Shown here: one piece after another, positions 1-8,572 of the stretch
Position numbering within the stretch: the stretch's first letter is position 1
Layout: each line of letters begins with the position of its first letter
Assembly (NCBI GenBank): GCA_030532905.1
Contig: JAUNKE010000010.1
Location: 1 to 45,273 of the forward strand
Origin: Peptostreptococcaceae bacterium
Lineage (GTDB): Bacteria; Bacillota; Clostridia; Peptostreptococcales; Filifactoraceae
Length of the DNA stretch: 45,273 bases
Reading direction: 5' to 3'
Position numbers and translations under genes: made by a program
Notes under the pieces: model-generated
What the model saw: only the letters and a program-made list of their open reading frames with translations
What the model was told of the DNA's origin: nothing
Database searches by the model: none

Positions 1-17
1 CCTTTGCCTTTGCCTTG

Positions 18-46
18 ATTGTATGCCCTCCCTATCCCGTTGTCAA
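18..46 (-). promoter_or_regulatory. Consensus SigA-type promoter reading out of the left edge
   Basis: On the minus strand TTGACA and TACAAT are separated by exactly 17 bases. Transcription would start near position 11 and leave the window, so the gene served lies outside. No gene in the window can use it. Confidence 0.6.
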
Positions 47-116
47 TACAAAAGCGGGTTCTGTAAATTTTTTGTAAACATTTGCAAAACCAAGCGACAT
101 GACTTTTCTTTTTCCG

Positions 117-161
117 GCAAAAAAGACCCGACTCAATCTGAAACAAATTGAGCCGAGTCTT
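117..161 (-). terminator. Rho-independent terminator of the DUF3267-like gene
   Basis: Arms at 123-137 and 147-161 form a 15-pair stem with two G-U pairs and a 9-base loop. Read on the minus strand the stem is followed by six T. It lies about 75 bases beyond the stop of the gene ending at 238. Confidence 0.85.
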
Positions 162-237
162 CTTATCGCTTTTATCAAAATTGCTCGCAGGCATTTATAA
201 AATTCGTTACATCCCTTCGGCAAACTTCGACTTGAAA

Positions 238-852
238 TCATGCCGTTGCCTTATAATAGGTCGCCAAGCCGTTGCCCACAACAAGTCCTCTACTTGGAAC
301 CTGCCATCCGACCAATATCATGTTGAAAATATCAACGCAAGCTCCCGCCGCATTGATCATAAAAAGCATCATCCAATAGCCATGGTAGATGTTCAACACT
401 TTGAACAAAATCGGCATTACAAACGACAATTGCAGTAAAGGCATAATCGAAACGATTATAAAACGAGCTTTTGTCAAAATTTCTTCCGAATACACGAAAC
501 CGAAAAAACCGTTTATCCCGAAAAATGTTTTGTCGGAACTCAGCGCATTCGGTATTGTGAGCAGATGAATGATCTCATGAAGAAGAATATATCCATAGAT
601 TCCCAACATATACAAAATTAATTTCAAATCAATCCGAAAAATAATTTTCTCAAACTGAAGCGCTTCTTGAAATTCGGGAAACAGGAAATATAGCCATTTG
701 CCACAGATAAAAAAGAGCAAAATAGAAATCGGCAGCGCCGCCCCGATTACTACTGCCATTCGCTTAGACTCTTTGAGCGGTTGCCATCCCTCTCTCATCA
801 GTGATTCCTTTCTTTCATTGTTCTCAGCCGGTATCTTACCAATTAGACGCAT
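238..852 (-). CDS. DUF3267-like membrane metallopeptidase-like protein
   Basis: This 204-residue integral membrane protein has four or five hydrophobic segments and an HEIIH zincin motif at about residues 92-96, at the end of a membrane helix. That arrangement is typical of the DUF3267 (YhaP/site-2-protease-like) families, whose members are putative membrane zinc peptidases; the substrate is unknown. I chose the third in-frame ATG because GGAGGT lies six bases before it, whereas the two upstream ATGs have no ribosome site. It is a single gene with its own strong terminator downstream and the VWA lipoprotein gene upstream on the same strand. Peptidase activity is an inference from the motif alone; the asparagine or aspartate that would complete a zinc site was not identified with certainty. 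Confidence 0.7.
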   Translation of the reverse strand: MRLIGKIPAENNERKESLMREGWQPLKESKRMAVVIGAALPISILLFFICGKWLYFLFPEFQEALQFEKIIFRIDLKLILYMLGIYGYILLHEIIHLLTIPNALSSDKTFFGINGFFGFVYSEEILTKARFIIVSIMPLLQLSFVMPILFKVLNIYHGYWMMLFMINAAGACVDIFNMILVGWQVPSRGLVVGNGLATYYKATA

Positions 853-948
853 AACTACCTCCATGTTAATTGTTTGCATAATTCTTTTCTTATTCGCTTC
901 AAATCTGAACCGTAATCATTGAAAAATTTCTCGAAAGTCAAGTACCCT

Positions 949-2391
949 TTATTCATTGATTACAACAAAGCTGTCTTCGCCGAGTCTTTTCATATACTCT
1001 GCTCGAATTCTTTGCGTTTCCGCTTCTCTCGATTTGAAAAATTCAGCTTCCAATTTCAACAGATTATCCATCCTATCGTTGATTCGCTTATCCAATTTAT
1101 CGTAGGTATCAAAGTCAATGATGTTTTGCTCTCTTAAATATCTTTGCATCTTTCTGAGGTTGTCCGCCTCCTTATAGAGCGTCATTGTCAAATCATTCGC
1201 CGGAGTATAGTTTCCTGCAAAAGTATGCGCATTTGATACTCTCAAAACATCCGTCTCTTCCAGTTTTTTCCAATCATATTTTGAATTTGCAAGCTCGTGA
1301 ATTCGCTGGAGTTCAGTCACCAGTGATTGAGCCGTATTGGTCGTCGCATAATATCCGCCCGCCGCTTCGGCTATCTGTCTTAATTGCAATTCCTGCGCCG
1401 GGTTTACATTGAAGCCGACAATCCCCATAATCGGTTTGACCCCTAAATTCCGAACATTTGTCGCCGCTTGAATCGGGTCGCCGTCACAGCTTTCGATTCC
1501 GTCGCTGATAATATACATGATGTTAAGATCTTTTTTATCTTGGAACTTCTCAAAATCTTTTGCTCCGAGCTCAATCGATTTTGCAATCGGAGTCCAGCCG
1601 GTTGATGTAATCGGCGCAAGTTTTTCTTTAATCGCCGCCACATTCAATTGCTCAATCGGATGAATAAGCTCCGAGCTATTGCAGGATTCCGCCTTGCCTG
1701 CTTTGGTATTGTTTCCTTTGTGTCCATATACTCTAAGACCGACATTCGCATTTTCCGGCAGCGAATCTAAAATTTGAACGATGGACTCCTTGGCGATATC
1801 CATCATACTCTTGCCGTCAATCTCTTTTGCCATACTTCCGCTGGCATCGAGCACAAGCTCAATATTGATTTGCACATCCTCCAAAAGTGACTGTCCCGTA
1901 ATCGGATGCGTTTTGTCGTTCTTGAAGATGATATATCCATACTCGCGAAGGTCCGCAGCGCCCTTGTAATCCGCCGCCACAAGATATAGAAGTTGCGTAA
2001 AAATCTGATCCGCCTGCTCGTCACTCGCTTTTTCAATTTTTTCAAATCGGTCTAAATAAGGTTTGATCTCTTCCATCTCATTGGAAAGATATTCATATTC
2101 TCCGTCTGAAGCGAGTAATCCTTTCGGATAATTAACCACACTTTTGTAATCATAAACCGGCATCGGATGTTTTGAAAAAAGCCCCGTCCGCGATTGAAAA
2201 TCTTCCTCCGAACCGTCGGTATCATCCTTCAAATCTTCTTTTTGTTTCTCGTTATTTTGCTCTTGTTCCGTAGTGACTTTTTCCTTTTGCTCCTTATCAG
2301 CGGATTGAGCGGATTGCTCCTTACCGCCACAGCCCGTCAAAAGCAAAATCGTAATCATAAACATAGTAAACAGATTTCTTCCTTTTCTCAT
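949..2391 (-). CDS. von Willebrand factor A domain lipoprotein
   Basis: A 480-residue exported lipoprotein. The N terminus has a basic-hydrophobic signal ending in LLTGC, so Cys21 should be lipidated. A low-complexity Glu/Lys/Gln-rich spacer follows, then a VWA domain from about residue 174 to 375 with an intact DxSGS metal-ion-adhesion site at 182-186 and a second acidic segment (SDGIESCDGD). The C-terminal 80 residues are charged and helical. VWA domains bind proteins through a bound divalent cation, so a surface adhesion or scaffolding role is likely, but the partner is unknown. The start is the ATG preceded by GGAGG at four bases; an upstream in-frame ATG would put 16 residues ahead of the signal peptide. 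A promoter lies 75 bases upstream. Confidence 0.85.
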   Translation of the reverse strand: MRKGRNLFTMFMITILLLTGCGGKEQSAQSADKEQKEKVTTEQEQNNEKQKEDLKDDTDGSEEDFQSRTGLFSKHPMPVYDYKSVVNYPKGLLASDGEYEYLSNEMEEIKPYLDRFEKIEKASDEQADQIFTQLLYLVAADYKGAADLREYGYIIFKNDKTHPITGQSLLEDVQINIELVLDASGSMAKEIDGKSMMDIAKESIVQILDSLPENANVGLRVYGHKGNNTKAGKAESCNSSELIHPIEQLNVAAIKEKLAPITSTGWTPIAKSIELGAKDFEKFQDKKDLNIMYIISDGIESCDGDPIQAATNVRNLGVKPIMGIVGFNVNPAQELQLRQIAEAAGGYYATTNTAQSLVTELQRIHELANSKYDWKKLEETDVLRVSNAHTFAGNYTPANDLTMTLYKEADNLRKMQRYLREQNIIDFDTYDKLDKRINDRMDNLLKLEAEFFKSREAETQRIRAEYMKRLGEDSFVVINE

Positions 2392-2465
2392 AAAACCTCC
2401 AAAATCTTTTCTCAAAATAAATAAAAAACCTTTCGGCACTTTATCAAACTTCTTCTCTTCACATC

Positions 2466-2494
2466 ATTTTATCTTTTGAATTCTACAAAGTCAA
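2466..2494 (-). promoter_or_regulatory. Promoter for the VWA lipoprotein gene
   Basis: On the minus strand TTGACT and TAAAAT are spaced by 17 bases, giving a start near 2459 and a leader of about 65 bases before the VWA lipoprotein gene. Confidence 0.55.
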
Positions 2495-2527
2495 TCCGCT
2501 TTTAACTAAAACCGTAATGACGGACTC

Positions 2528-2556
2528 TTGACAGATATTTATTCGATGTTTATAAT
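2528..2556 (+). promoter_or_regulatory. Perfect consensus promoter ahead of the tetR-MFS operon
   Basis: TTGACA, 17 bases, TATAAT on the plus strand: all twelve consensus bases match. The predicted start (about 2563) is 230 bases ahead of the TetR start codon, an unusually long leader that contains the hairpin at 2705-2732. Confidence 0.75.
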
Positions 2557-2704
2557 AAAATTAGACAGCAAGTCGGTTTTTGTTTTTAGGATTAAAAATA
2601 GCAATCGTCTATTTTTCAAATATGAATTTCCATACGGAATATATTAAAATCTAAAAGAAAAAAGTTATCAACAATTTGTATTTTGAATAACTGTTCTTTG
2701 ATTT

Positions 2705-2732
2705 CCGCCTTGTAGGGCGCAAAGGCGGTTTT
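2705..2732 (+). terminator. Terminator-like hairpin in the tetR leader
   Basis: A perfect seven-pair GC-rich stem (2705-2711 with 2722-2728) has a 10-base loop and is followed by only four T before an A. It could end a short leader RNA of about 170 bases or act as an operator. The remainder of the 2392-2792 gap contains only the two promoters. Confidence 0.4.
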
Positions 2733-2792
2733 AGTATAAAATACAATTCCCGAAGATTTCACAATCATTTTGTTTCAGAAACAGGAGGAGCT

Positions 2793-3410
2793 ATGAACAA
2801 GGCGCAAAGAAGAAAAAATCAAATTTTGGACGCGACGCAGGAGCTTATTTTTGAAAAAGGCGTGGATGCGACGAGCACCGGCGATATTTTGGAGAAGGTG
2901 GGCATCGCGCGCGGGACTTTGTATCATCATTTCAAATCAAAGGACGAAATCATCGATTGTTTGATTGAGCGAATGAGTCTGGAGTTGATTGAAAGAGCAA
3001 ATGTCATCGCTCAGGATGAACAGATTCCAGCCGATGAGCGTTTGTTGCTTTGCTTTATGGCACTCAAGGTCGGAGAAGAAAATCAAACGATAACCGATTA
3101 TCTTCATCATCCGCAAAATGCGCTCATGCATCAAAAAATACAGTATGATTTTTTTCAAAAGATCCCTCCTATTTTGGCAAAGATTGTGAAGGACGGTGTC
3201 AAAGAGGGAATTTTTGATACAAGTTTTCCGCTGGAGAGTACCGAAATGCTCTGTGCTTATCTGGACATTGCCTTCGACGAGGTCATCGTGCGCTCCGCTC
3301 CCGAACGAACGGAGCAAAAAATGAATGCGCTTCGAGTGAATATGGAGCGAATTCTCGGTGCAAAAAACGGCAGCTTCATTGCTTTGTTTGAAAAATATAA
3401 TGGAGAGTAA
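2793..3410 (+). CDS. TetR/AcrR-family transcriptional repressor
   Basis: A 205-residue regulator with an N-terminal TetR helix-turn-helix at roughly residues 10-55; the recognition region reads GIARGTLYHHFKSKDEI, the classic TetR signature. The C-terminal two thirds is the helical ligand-binding and dimer part, which is not conserved enough to name a ligand. It has a strong ribosome site (GGAGGAG). The downstream MFS exporter starts three bases after its stop, so the two are co-transcribed, and the usual logic is that the regulator represses the pair until a substrate of the exporter is bound. No perfect operator palindrome was recognised, though the hairpin arms at 2705-2728 are a candidate. 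Confidence 0.9.
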   Translation: MNKAQRRKNQILDATQELIFEKGVDATSTGDILEKVGIARGTLYHHFKSKDEIIDCLIERMSLELIERANVIAQDEQIPADERLLLCFMALKVGEENQTITDYLHHPQNALMHQKIQYDFFQKIPPILAKIVKDGVKEGIFDTSFPLESTEMLCAYLDIAFDEVIVRSAPERTEQKMNALRVNMERILGAKNGSFIALFEKYNGE

Positions 3411-3413
3411 ATT

Positions 3414-4688
3414 ATGGACAATAAATCTTTCAGGAAATTTTTCGTTCTTTGGGCGGGACAACTCATCTCTTCCATCGGAACGGGCATCTCCGCTTTCGGA
3501 TTGGCAATCTATGTGTTTGAAAAAACCAATTTGGCATCTTCAACCACTTTAATCACGCTTTTGGCATTTTTGCCTTCTCTGCTGCTTGTCGCGCCCGCCG
3601 GCGTTCTCGCCGACCGATACGACAGACGACTGTTGATGATATTGGGCGACGGACTTTCGACAATCGGACTCTTTTATATTTTATTTTGTCTGTTTGACGG
3701 CGACGCAAGTCTTTGGCAAATCGGCATCGGCGTTTTTATAAGCTCGATTTTCAGCTCTTTGTTAGAGCCTTCTTTTCGGGCAACGGTTACCGACTTGCTC
3801 GGCAGCGAAGATTATTCGAAGGCGAATGGTCTGATGCAACTTGCGAATGCTTCAAAATATTTGATTGCGCCGATTATCTCGGGTTTCTTGCTAAAAAAAT
3901 ATTCGGTTGCATTGCTCATCGGAATTGACATCGCCACCATCATCGTCACGGTCGGCGTTACGCTTTATGTCCGCAGAGGAATCGAAACTAAAGCACGCAC
4001 GGACAAGAGCAATTTGAAGGAGGATTTTTCGGAAGGGATGGCTGCTTTACGAGCAAACAACGGTGTGTTTATGCTCGTCATCATCAGCATGGCGCTGACT
4101 TTTTTTGTCGGCATCATACAAACTTTAGCCACTCCAATGATGCTGGAATTTACACGAAAGGAGCTTGCCGGCATCGCTTTGACGATTTCGGCATCCGGCA
4201 TGATTTTCTCCAGCTTTTTGTTGTCGATGCTTCCGCTCAAAAAGAATTTCGTGCGAACCCTATCTTTTTCTTTATTTCTTTTGGGCATTTTTATGGTCGG
4301 TTTTGCGTTTCGACCGAGTCTCTATTTTGTTTGCATCTTCGGTTTTTTGTTTTTTGCCGCGCTCCCTTTTATCAACACTTCGCTTGATTTTTTGGTGCGC
4401 TCAAATATCGACAATGAGTTTCAGGGACGCGTCTGGGGACTCATCAGCTTCATTTCACAAATGGGCTATGTGTTGGCATTTGCCATTTCAGGTCCGCTCA
4501 GCGATTTTGTATTCAAGCCTTTGATATCCGAACAAGGACTTCTAGGAAATTCCGTCGGCTTATTGATTGGCATCGGTCGCGGCTCCGCTCTGATGATTAT
4601 TCTGTCAGGCATCTTTTTGTCGCTGTCATCCGTCTCATTGTTGAAGGTATCTTCCGTACGCAAACTTGACGAGTCACATTCGCTGTAG
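3414..4688 (+). CDS. MFS transporter (EntS/macrolide-efflux-like)
   Basis: A 424-residue major facilitator with about twelve hydrophobic segments. The loop between helices 2 and 3 carries the MFS motif A variant GVLADRYDRRLLM at about residues 58-70. Overall it resembles the MFS_3 group, which includes macrolide effluxers and the enterobactin exporter EntS. These act as proton-driven exporters in the cytoplasmic membrane. Substrate cannot be read from sequence. It is the second gene of a two-gene operon with the TetR regulator, which suggests inducible efflux of a toxic compound. The ribosome site GGAGAG overlaps the end of the regulator gene. Confidence 0.88.
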   Translation: MDNKSFRKFFVLWAGQLISSIGTGISAFGLAIYVFEKTNLASSTTLITLLAFLPSLLLVAPAGVLADRYDRRLLMILGDGLSTIGLFYILFCLFDGDASLWQIGIGVFISSIFSSLLEPSFRATVTDLLGSEDYSKANGLMQLANASKYLIAPIISGFLLKKYSVALLIGIDIATIIVTVGVTLYVRRGIETKARTDKSNLKEDFSEGMAALRANNGVFMLVIISMALTFFVGIIQTLATPMMLEFTRKELAGIALTISASGMIFSSFLLSMLPLKKNFVRTLSFSLFLLGIFMVGFAFRPSLYFVCIFGFLFFAALPFINTSLDFLVRSNIDNEFQGRVWGLISFISQMGYVLAFAISGPLSDFVFKPLISEQGLLGNSVGLLIGIGRGSALMIILSGIFLSLSSVSLLKVSSVRKLDESHSL

Positions 4689-4800
4689 AGTTTTGGAAGC
4701 ATTTTCAGAACACAAATTCTTCTTCTCTAAAATTTTTTGCAATCTTACCTAAAAGTATTTGTGTTAATTGCAAAACAAAAAGCGAATAGGAATTTGGTTG

Positions 4801-4809
4801 TGGTATAAT
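4801..4809 (+). promoter_or_regulatory. Extended -10 promoter of the mutY cluster
   Basis: TGG-TATAAT forms an extended -10 element 44 bases before the first gene of the cluster. No convincing -35 hexamer is visible, as is usual for extended -10 promoters. Confidence 0.55.
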
Positions 4810-4852
4810 AACTATGTTAAATTAAATTTCTATAGCGATGTGAGGTTTTGTT

Positions 4853-5371
4853 ATGTACGAAAGAGTCGAGAATTATGTTTACAATGGTCATGTTGCGGAT
4901 TTCTATAATGATGTGGAGGATTTTGAAGATAACAAGAAAAAATTGTTCCAATCCATTATCGGAAAACCTGTCAAAGATTTTTGGATGTCATGGTACACCG
5001 GCGCATTTGATGTAAAAGATACCATCACCGAGGTCGGAATCGAAATGGAAGATGGTCGAAAGTTTGTTTTGATGGGGCGTTATCACGATTGCTTTTCTTT
5101 CGATGAATTTTTGATTGACTATGATTTTTCAACCGGCAAGAATTCCAAAGGAGAAGAGATTCGTAAGCAGTATCCTTGGCGAAAAGCGTTGACGATGAAA
5201 CCGAGCGTTATCGAAGACATCAAACCGCTGTTCTCCACTTCTGAAAATGACGAATGTAATTTTCTGGGTGTCGAAATTCTCACAAAGATACAGCGTATGA
5301 CAATAAAGAATCGTTTTGAAGCATTGGATGTGAAAGTGGAGTTGCTTTCCAAAAAGAATGATGATGAATAA
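4853..5371 (+). CDS. Hypothetical protein upstream of mutY
   Basis: A 172-residue soluble, acidic protein without signal peptide or membrane segment; I do not recognise the family. It is rich in aromatic residues and Asp/Glu in its first half (for example DFWMSWYTGAFD), predicts mixed alpha/beta structure and has only two cysteines, far apart. Its end overlaps the start of mutY by 14 bases, so the two are translationally linked. This is the only functional hint. It is preceded by an extended -10 promoter. Confidence 0.75.
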   Translation: MYERVENYVYNGHVADFYNDVEDFEDNKKKLFQSIIGKPVKDFWMSWYTGAFDVKDTITEVGIEMEDGRKFVLMGRYHDCFSFDEFLIDYDFSTGKNSKGEEIRKQYPWRKALTMKPSVIEDIKPLFSTSENDECNFLGVEILTKIQRMTIKNRFEALDVKVELLSKKNDDE

Positions 5372-6437
5372 AAATTATGACGGTTTGGCAGAAAAGGCGT
5401 TGTCGTATTATTATGCGCATCGCCGTTTTTTGCCTTGGCGTGAAAATCCCACGCCTTACCATGTTTGGATTTCGGAAATCATGTTGCAGCAAACTCGAGT
5501 GGATACGGTAATTCCGTATTTCAATCGCTTTATCGAAAATTTCCCGACGATTATGGATTTGGCAAATGCCCCCGAAGATAAATTGTTGAAATTATGGGAA
5601 GGGCTCGGCTATTATTCCCGAGCGCGCAATCTTCAAAAAGCGGCCAAAGTTTTGCTCGATAACTACGACGCATCGCTTCCGTCCGACAAATCCGAGTTGA
5701 TGAAATTGCCGGGCATCGGCGCCTATACCGCGGGTGCGATTTCCAGCATCGCTTTCGGCAAATCGGAAACCGCCGTTGACGGTAATCTCATTCGAATCGG
5801 AAGTCGCCTGATGGCATATCGCGATTCGGTAAGCAATGCTCAAGGCAAAAAAGTCATGGAGAATTTTTGGCTCCATTTGCTCCCGGAAAAGCATGCGGGC
5901 GATTTCAATCAAGCGATGATGGATCTCGGTGCGACGATTTGCCTTCCGAATTCGGAGCCGCTTTGTCTGCTTTGTCCTATTCGCGAATACTGTTTAGCCT
6001 TTGAACTCGGCAATCCGACGGACTTTCCCAAAAAAGAAATCAAAAAACCGCGTCGAATCGAAGAGAAAACTGTTTTTCTTCTTCGCTTTGAAGAAAAAAT
6101 ATTGCTCCAAAAGCGAGAGAACGGCGGTCTGCTCGGCGGACTCCTACAATTTCCGATGGCGGATGAGCATCTTCAAGAGAATGATGCGCTGTCTTTTTTG
6201 CAAAATCGTGGACTTGTGCCGATTCGAATTAAAGCCGGAGTGCATGCAAAACATATCTTTTCGCATATTGAATGGCGCATGATATCTTGGGAAGTCGTTT
6301 TGGACCCCTTTGTCGTGATGGAAAATCCGAAGAATGATTTTGACAACTCCATTTGGGTGGAGCAAACGCAATTGGATGAAATTACTTTGCCGACAGCCTT
6401 TCGCAAATTCAGAAAAAGAGCCGCCGAGCGATTCTAA
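5358..6437 (+). CDS. mutY: A/G-specific adenine DNA glycosylase
   Basis: MutY removes adenine mispaired with 8-oxoguanine in base-excision repair. The 359-residue protein has the expected layout: catalytic Glu in SEIMLQQTRV, a helix-hairpin-helix (LPGIGAYTAGA), the catalytic Asp in AVDGNLIRI, a [4Fe-4S] cysteine loop, and a C-terminal NUDIX-like 8-oxoG recognition domain with the FSH triplet (HIFSHIEWR). The cysteine loop reads C-x7-C-x2-C-x5-C; the first spacing is one residue longer than the usual six. Three consecutive ATG codons begin the frame, inside the end of the upstream gene. A NUDIX hydrolase follows 11 bases downstream, giving an oxidative-damage pair. Confidence 0.95.
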   Translation: MMMNKNYDGLAEKALSYYYAHRRFLPWRENPTPYHVWISEIMLQQTRVDTVIPYFNRFIENFPTIMDLANAPEDKLLKLWEGLGYYSRARNLQKAAKVLLDNYDASLPSDKSELMKLPGIGAYTAGAISSIAFGKSETAVDGNLIRIGSRLMAYRDSVSNAQGKKVMENFWLHLLPEKHAGDFNQAMMDLGATICLPNSEPLCLLCPIREYCLAFELGNPTDFPKKEIKKPRRIEEKTVFLLRFEEKILLQKRENGGLLGGLLQFPMADEHLQENDALSFLQNRGLVPIRIKAGVHAKHIFSHIEWRMISWEVVLDPFVVMENPKNDFDNSIWVEQTQLDEITLPTAFRKFRKRAAERF

Positions 6438-6448
6438 GGAGTGTAAAA

Positions 6449-6946
6449 ATGAATTTTTTATCTGTAGAAGAAGAACTGCTTTACCATAAAATCAACGAGC
6501 CTCTTTTTGAAGCAAAGGACGGCCATCGAACCGCATCCGCTTTTGTTGTCAATCCCGAAGGCGATAAGGTACTGATGATTTATCATCTCAAATATGACTC
6601 ATGGGGATGGATGGGCGGCCATGTCCAAGAAGGCGAGAGTTTTTTGCAGGCAAGCATGCGTGAACTGAATGAAGAAAGCGGGCTGTCGATTCGCTCTCCG
6701 CTTTCAGAAATGCCGATTCTGGTAGGAAAAATGCGGGCTTTTGACCATTACCATTATGATTGCGCCTTTGTCTTTGTCGCGTCGGAAGACGATGCGCTGA
6801 TTGAAAACAAAAAGGAGACTAAGGGCATCGCATGGCTGGAAGTCTCCAAACTCGATGAGATGGTCGGCGAAAAACATATGCTTATCATCTATCACAAAAT
6901 TTTGGAGCGTATTTACAAAAGCGGACTCTTAAGGACAAATCGCTAA
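6449..6946 (+). CDS. NUDIX hydrolase
   Basis: A 165-residue NUDIX enzyme. A complete NUDIX box, GHVQEGESFLQASMRELNEE followed by SGL, lies in the first half. The domain hydrolyses a nucleoside diphosphate linked to another group, using magnesium held by the glutamates of the box. The substrate is not evident. MutT-like sanitising of oxidised nucleotides is attractive because mutY lies immediately upstream with an 11-base gap and a good ribosome site (AAGGAG), but the box alone does not distinguish MutT from other family members. Confidence 0.9.
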   Translation: MNFLSVEEELLYHKINEPLFEAKDGHRTASAFVVNPEGDKVLMIYHLKYDSWGWMGGHVQEGESFLQASMRELNEESGLSIRSPLSEMPILVGKMRAFDHYHYDCAFVFVASEDDALIENKKETKGIAWLEVSKLDEMVGEKHMLIIYHKILERIYKSGLLRTNR

Positions 6947-7079
6947 AACATTATTGTGAATTGTATGATTCAATGTTCCCTATATTAGGAAAAGATTTTT
7001 TATCATGCATTTGCCTTCGGATGAATTTTCGATTTATTTTCCAATCCGCTTTTGAAATCCATTTTATCCAATGTAGGCT

Positions 7080-7538
7080 CTACTCCTGTGAATCTCTAAT
7101 CGAACGCTCCAAATGCCGACGCATATCATCAATGCCGATTCGATTCTCTTTTGCCAAACGAGCAATATCTTCATATTCGAGTTTGAACTTTTGGGCATGA
7201 TATCCCTGCGAATACTTCACCCGAACTTTTCCATAATCCGTTTCAACGGTCTGAATTTCCCGACACAATATATATCTTTTCATAATTTGACGACGAATCC
7301 CAATCGCGGTGGTATAGCGAAATATCTCCTGCGCCATTTTTTCTTCATCTTCCGGCGTTGAAAGCACACAGAGTTTGAACGCGGGGCGATTTTTTTTCAT
7401 ATAAATATTTTCATAATGCACATCGAGCGCTCCGGATTCCAAAATCATTTCCATCGCAAAGCCTAAAGCTTCAGGCGTCATATCATCGATATTCGTGCAC
7501 AGCTCAATCACTTCATCCGTAAATTTTTCATCCTTCAT
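7080..7538 (-). CDS. larC2: LarC2: C-terminal half of NPN nickel chelatase, separately encoded
   Basis: LarC inserts nickel into pyridinium-3,5-bisthiocarboxylate mononucleotide, the last step of NPN cofactor synthesis. This 152-residue protein corresponds to the C-terminal LarC part: it opens with the junction motif ELCTNIDDMTPEALGFAME and includes GALDVHYENIYMKKNRPAFKL, typical of LarC (old DUF111) C termini. In Lactobacillus plantarum the two parts are joined by a programmed ribosomal frameshift. Here this part has its own ATG and ribosome site (GAGAGG at seven bases) and lies 19 bases after a transporter gene, with that whole gene between it and LarC1. It should assemble with LarC1 as a two-subunit enzyme. 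It is last in the operon; no convincing terminator was found in the 133 bases downstream. Confidence 0.9.
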   Translation of the reverse strand: MKDEKFTDEVIELCTNIDDMTPEALGFAMEMILESGALDVHYENIYMKKNRPAFKLCVLSTPEDEEKMAQEIFRYTTAIGIRRQIMKRYILCREIQTVETDYGKVRVKYSQGYHAQKFKLEYEDIARLAKENRIGIDDMRRHLERSIRDSQE

Positions 7539-7557
7539 CCCGCACCTCTCTTATCGA

Positions 7558-8544
7558 TTACAGCACAAAATATTGCATCATCAAGCTGCTGATTGCAACC
7601 ATAAACCAAGCAACCGCTCCGGTCAAAATCGGTTTGATTCCCGCTTTTTTGAATTGGGCAAAAGATACCTGCGTTCCGATTCCCGCAAGCGCCATCGCCA
7701 TCAAAAATTTGGAAATGTTTTTCGCAGATCCGAGCCAAGCTTTCGGAAATATGCCTAAGCTGCTGACTATCGATGCAAGCAAAAACCAAAGTATAAACCA
7801 GGGGATGATGTTCATGATGGACACCTTTCCTTTTTCATTTCGGTTTTTGTAAACTCGAATAGCCGCCATCAACAGACAGCTCGGCACAATCATCAATGCC
7901 CGAACGAGCTTCACAATGGTCGCAATATCGCCCGCCGCGTTGGAATAGCTGTACCCTGCCGCCACTACCGACGATGTATCGTTGATTGCCGTTCCCGCCC
8001 AAATTCCGAACATCGCATCATCCATTCCCATCAGCCGTCCTAAAAACGGAAATAGAAAAACCGCTACGATGTTGAAGAAAAAAATCGTAGATATGGAAAG
8101 TGCAATCTCTTCTTCGTCGGCTTCCACAACGGGCGATGCCGCCGCAATCGCGGAGCCGCCGCAAATCGCAGTTCCAAAACCGATCAGCGTACTGAGTTTT
8201 TTGGATAATCCCAATTTCTTGCCAATCAGCAGCGCCGAGCAAAAAGAAACGACTATCGTCACAATCGTAATCGAAAGCGATTGTAAACCGGTCTCGGCGA
8301 CTTGCGCAAAAGACATAGTAAATCCCAATGCGATAATCGAATATTGCAGCAGTTTTTTTCCACTGAATTTAAGTCCCGCTTTAGCCGACTCCGAAATACC
8401 AAGCCAATTGCTGTACAATATTCCAATCAAAATTGCAAAAACAGCCGAACCGATCAGCTTGTAATATTTTCCCAATACGCTCGCCACCAATGCCATGACA
8501 AAGGCAAGGGCTAAACCTTTCCCGTTTTTCTTTAAAAAATCCAT
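7558..8544 (-). CDS. YeiH-family putative sulfate exporter inside the lar operon
   Basis: A 328-residue membrane protein with about ten hydrophobic segments, matching the YeiH / Cons_hypoth698 (PSE) family. Recognisable pieces are the glycine-rich segment GFGTAICGGSAIAAASPVVEA and GIWAGTAINDTSSVVAAGYSYS. Family members are annotated as putative sulfate exporters, on thin evidence. The gene starts 28 bases after larC1 and ends 19 bases before larC2, each gene having its own ribosome site, so it is a true member of the operon. NPN synthesis consumes sulfur through LarE, and the lactate racemase cofactor is known to react with sulfite, so handling of a sulfur oxyanion would fit; this is inference. 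The start has GGGAGA upstream. Confidence 0.85.
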   Translation of the reverse strand: MDFLKKNGKGLALAFVMALVASVLGKYYKLIGSAVFAILIGILYSNWLGISESAKAGLKFSGKKLLQYSIIALGFTMSFAQVAETGLQSLSITIVTIVVSFCSALLIGKKLGLSKKLSTLIGFGTAICGGSAIAAASPVVEADEEEIALSISTIFFFNIVAVFLFPFLGRLMGMDDAMFGIWAGTAINDTSSVVAAGYSYSNAAGDIATIVKLVRALMIVPSCLLMAAIRVYKNRNEKGKVSIMNIIPWFILWFLLASIVSSLGIFPKAWLGSAKNISKFLMAMALAGIGTQVSFAQFKKAGIKPILTGAVAWFMVAISSLMMQYFVL

Positions 8545-8572
8545 TGTCTTCTCCCAGGTTCTTCTTCCGATA

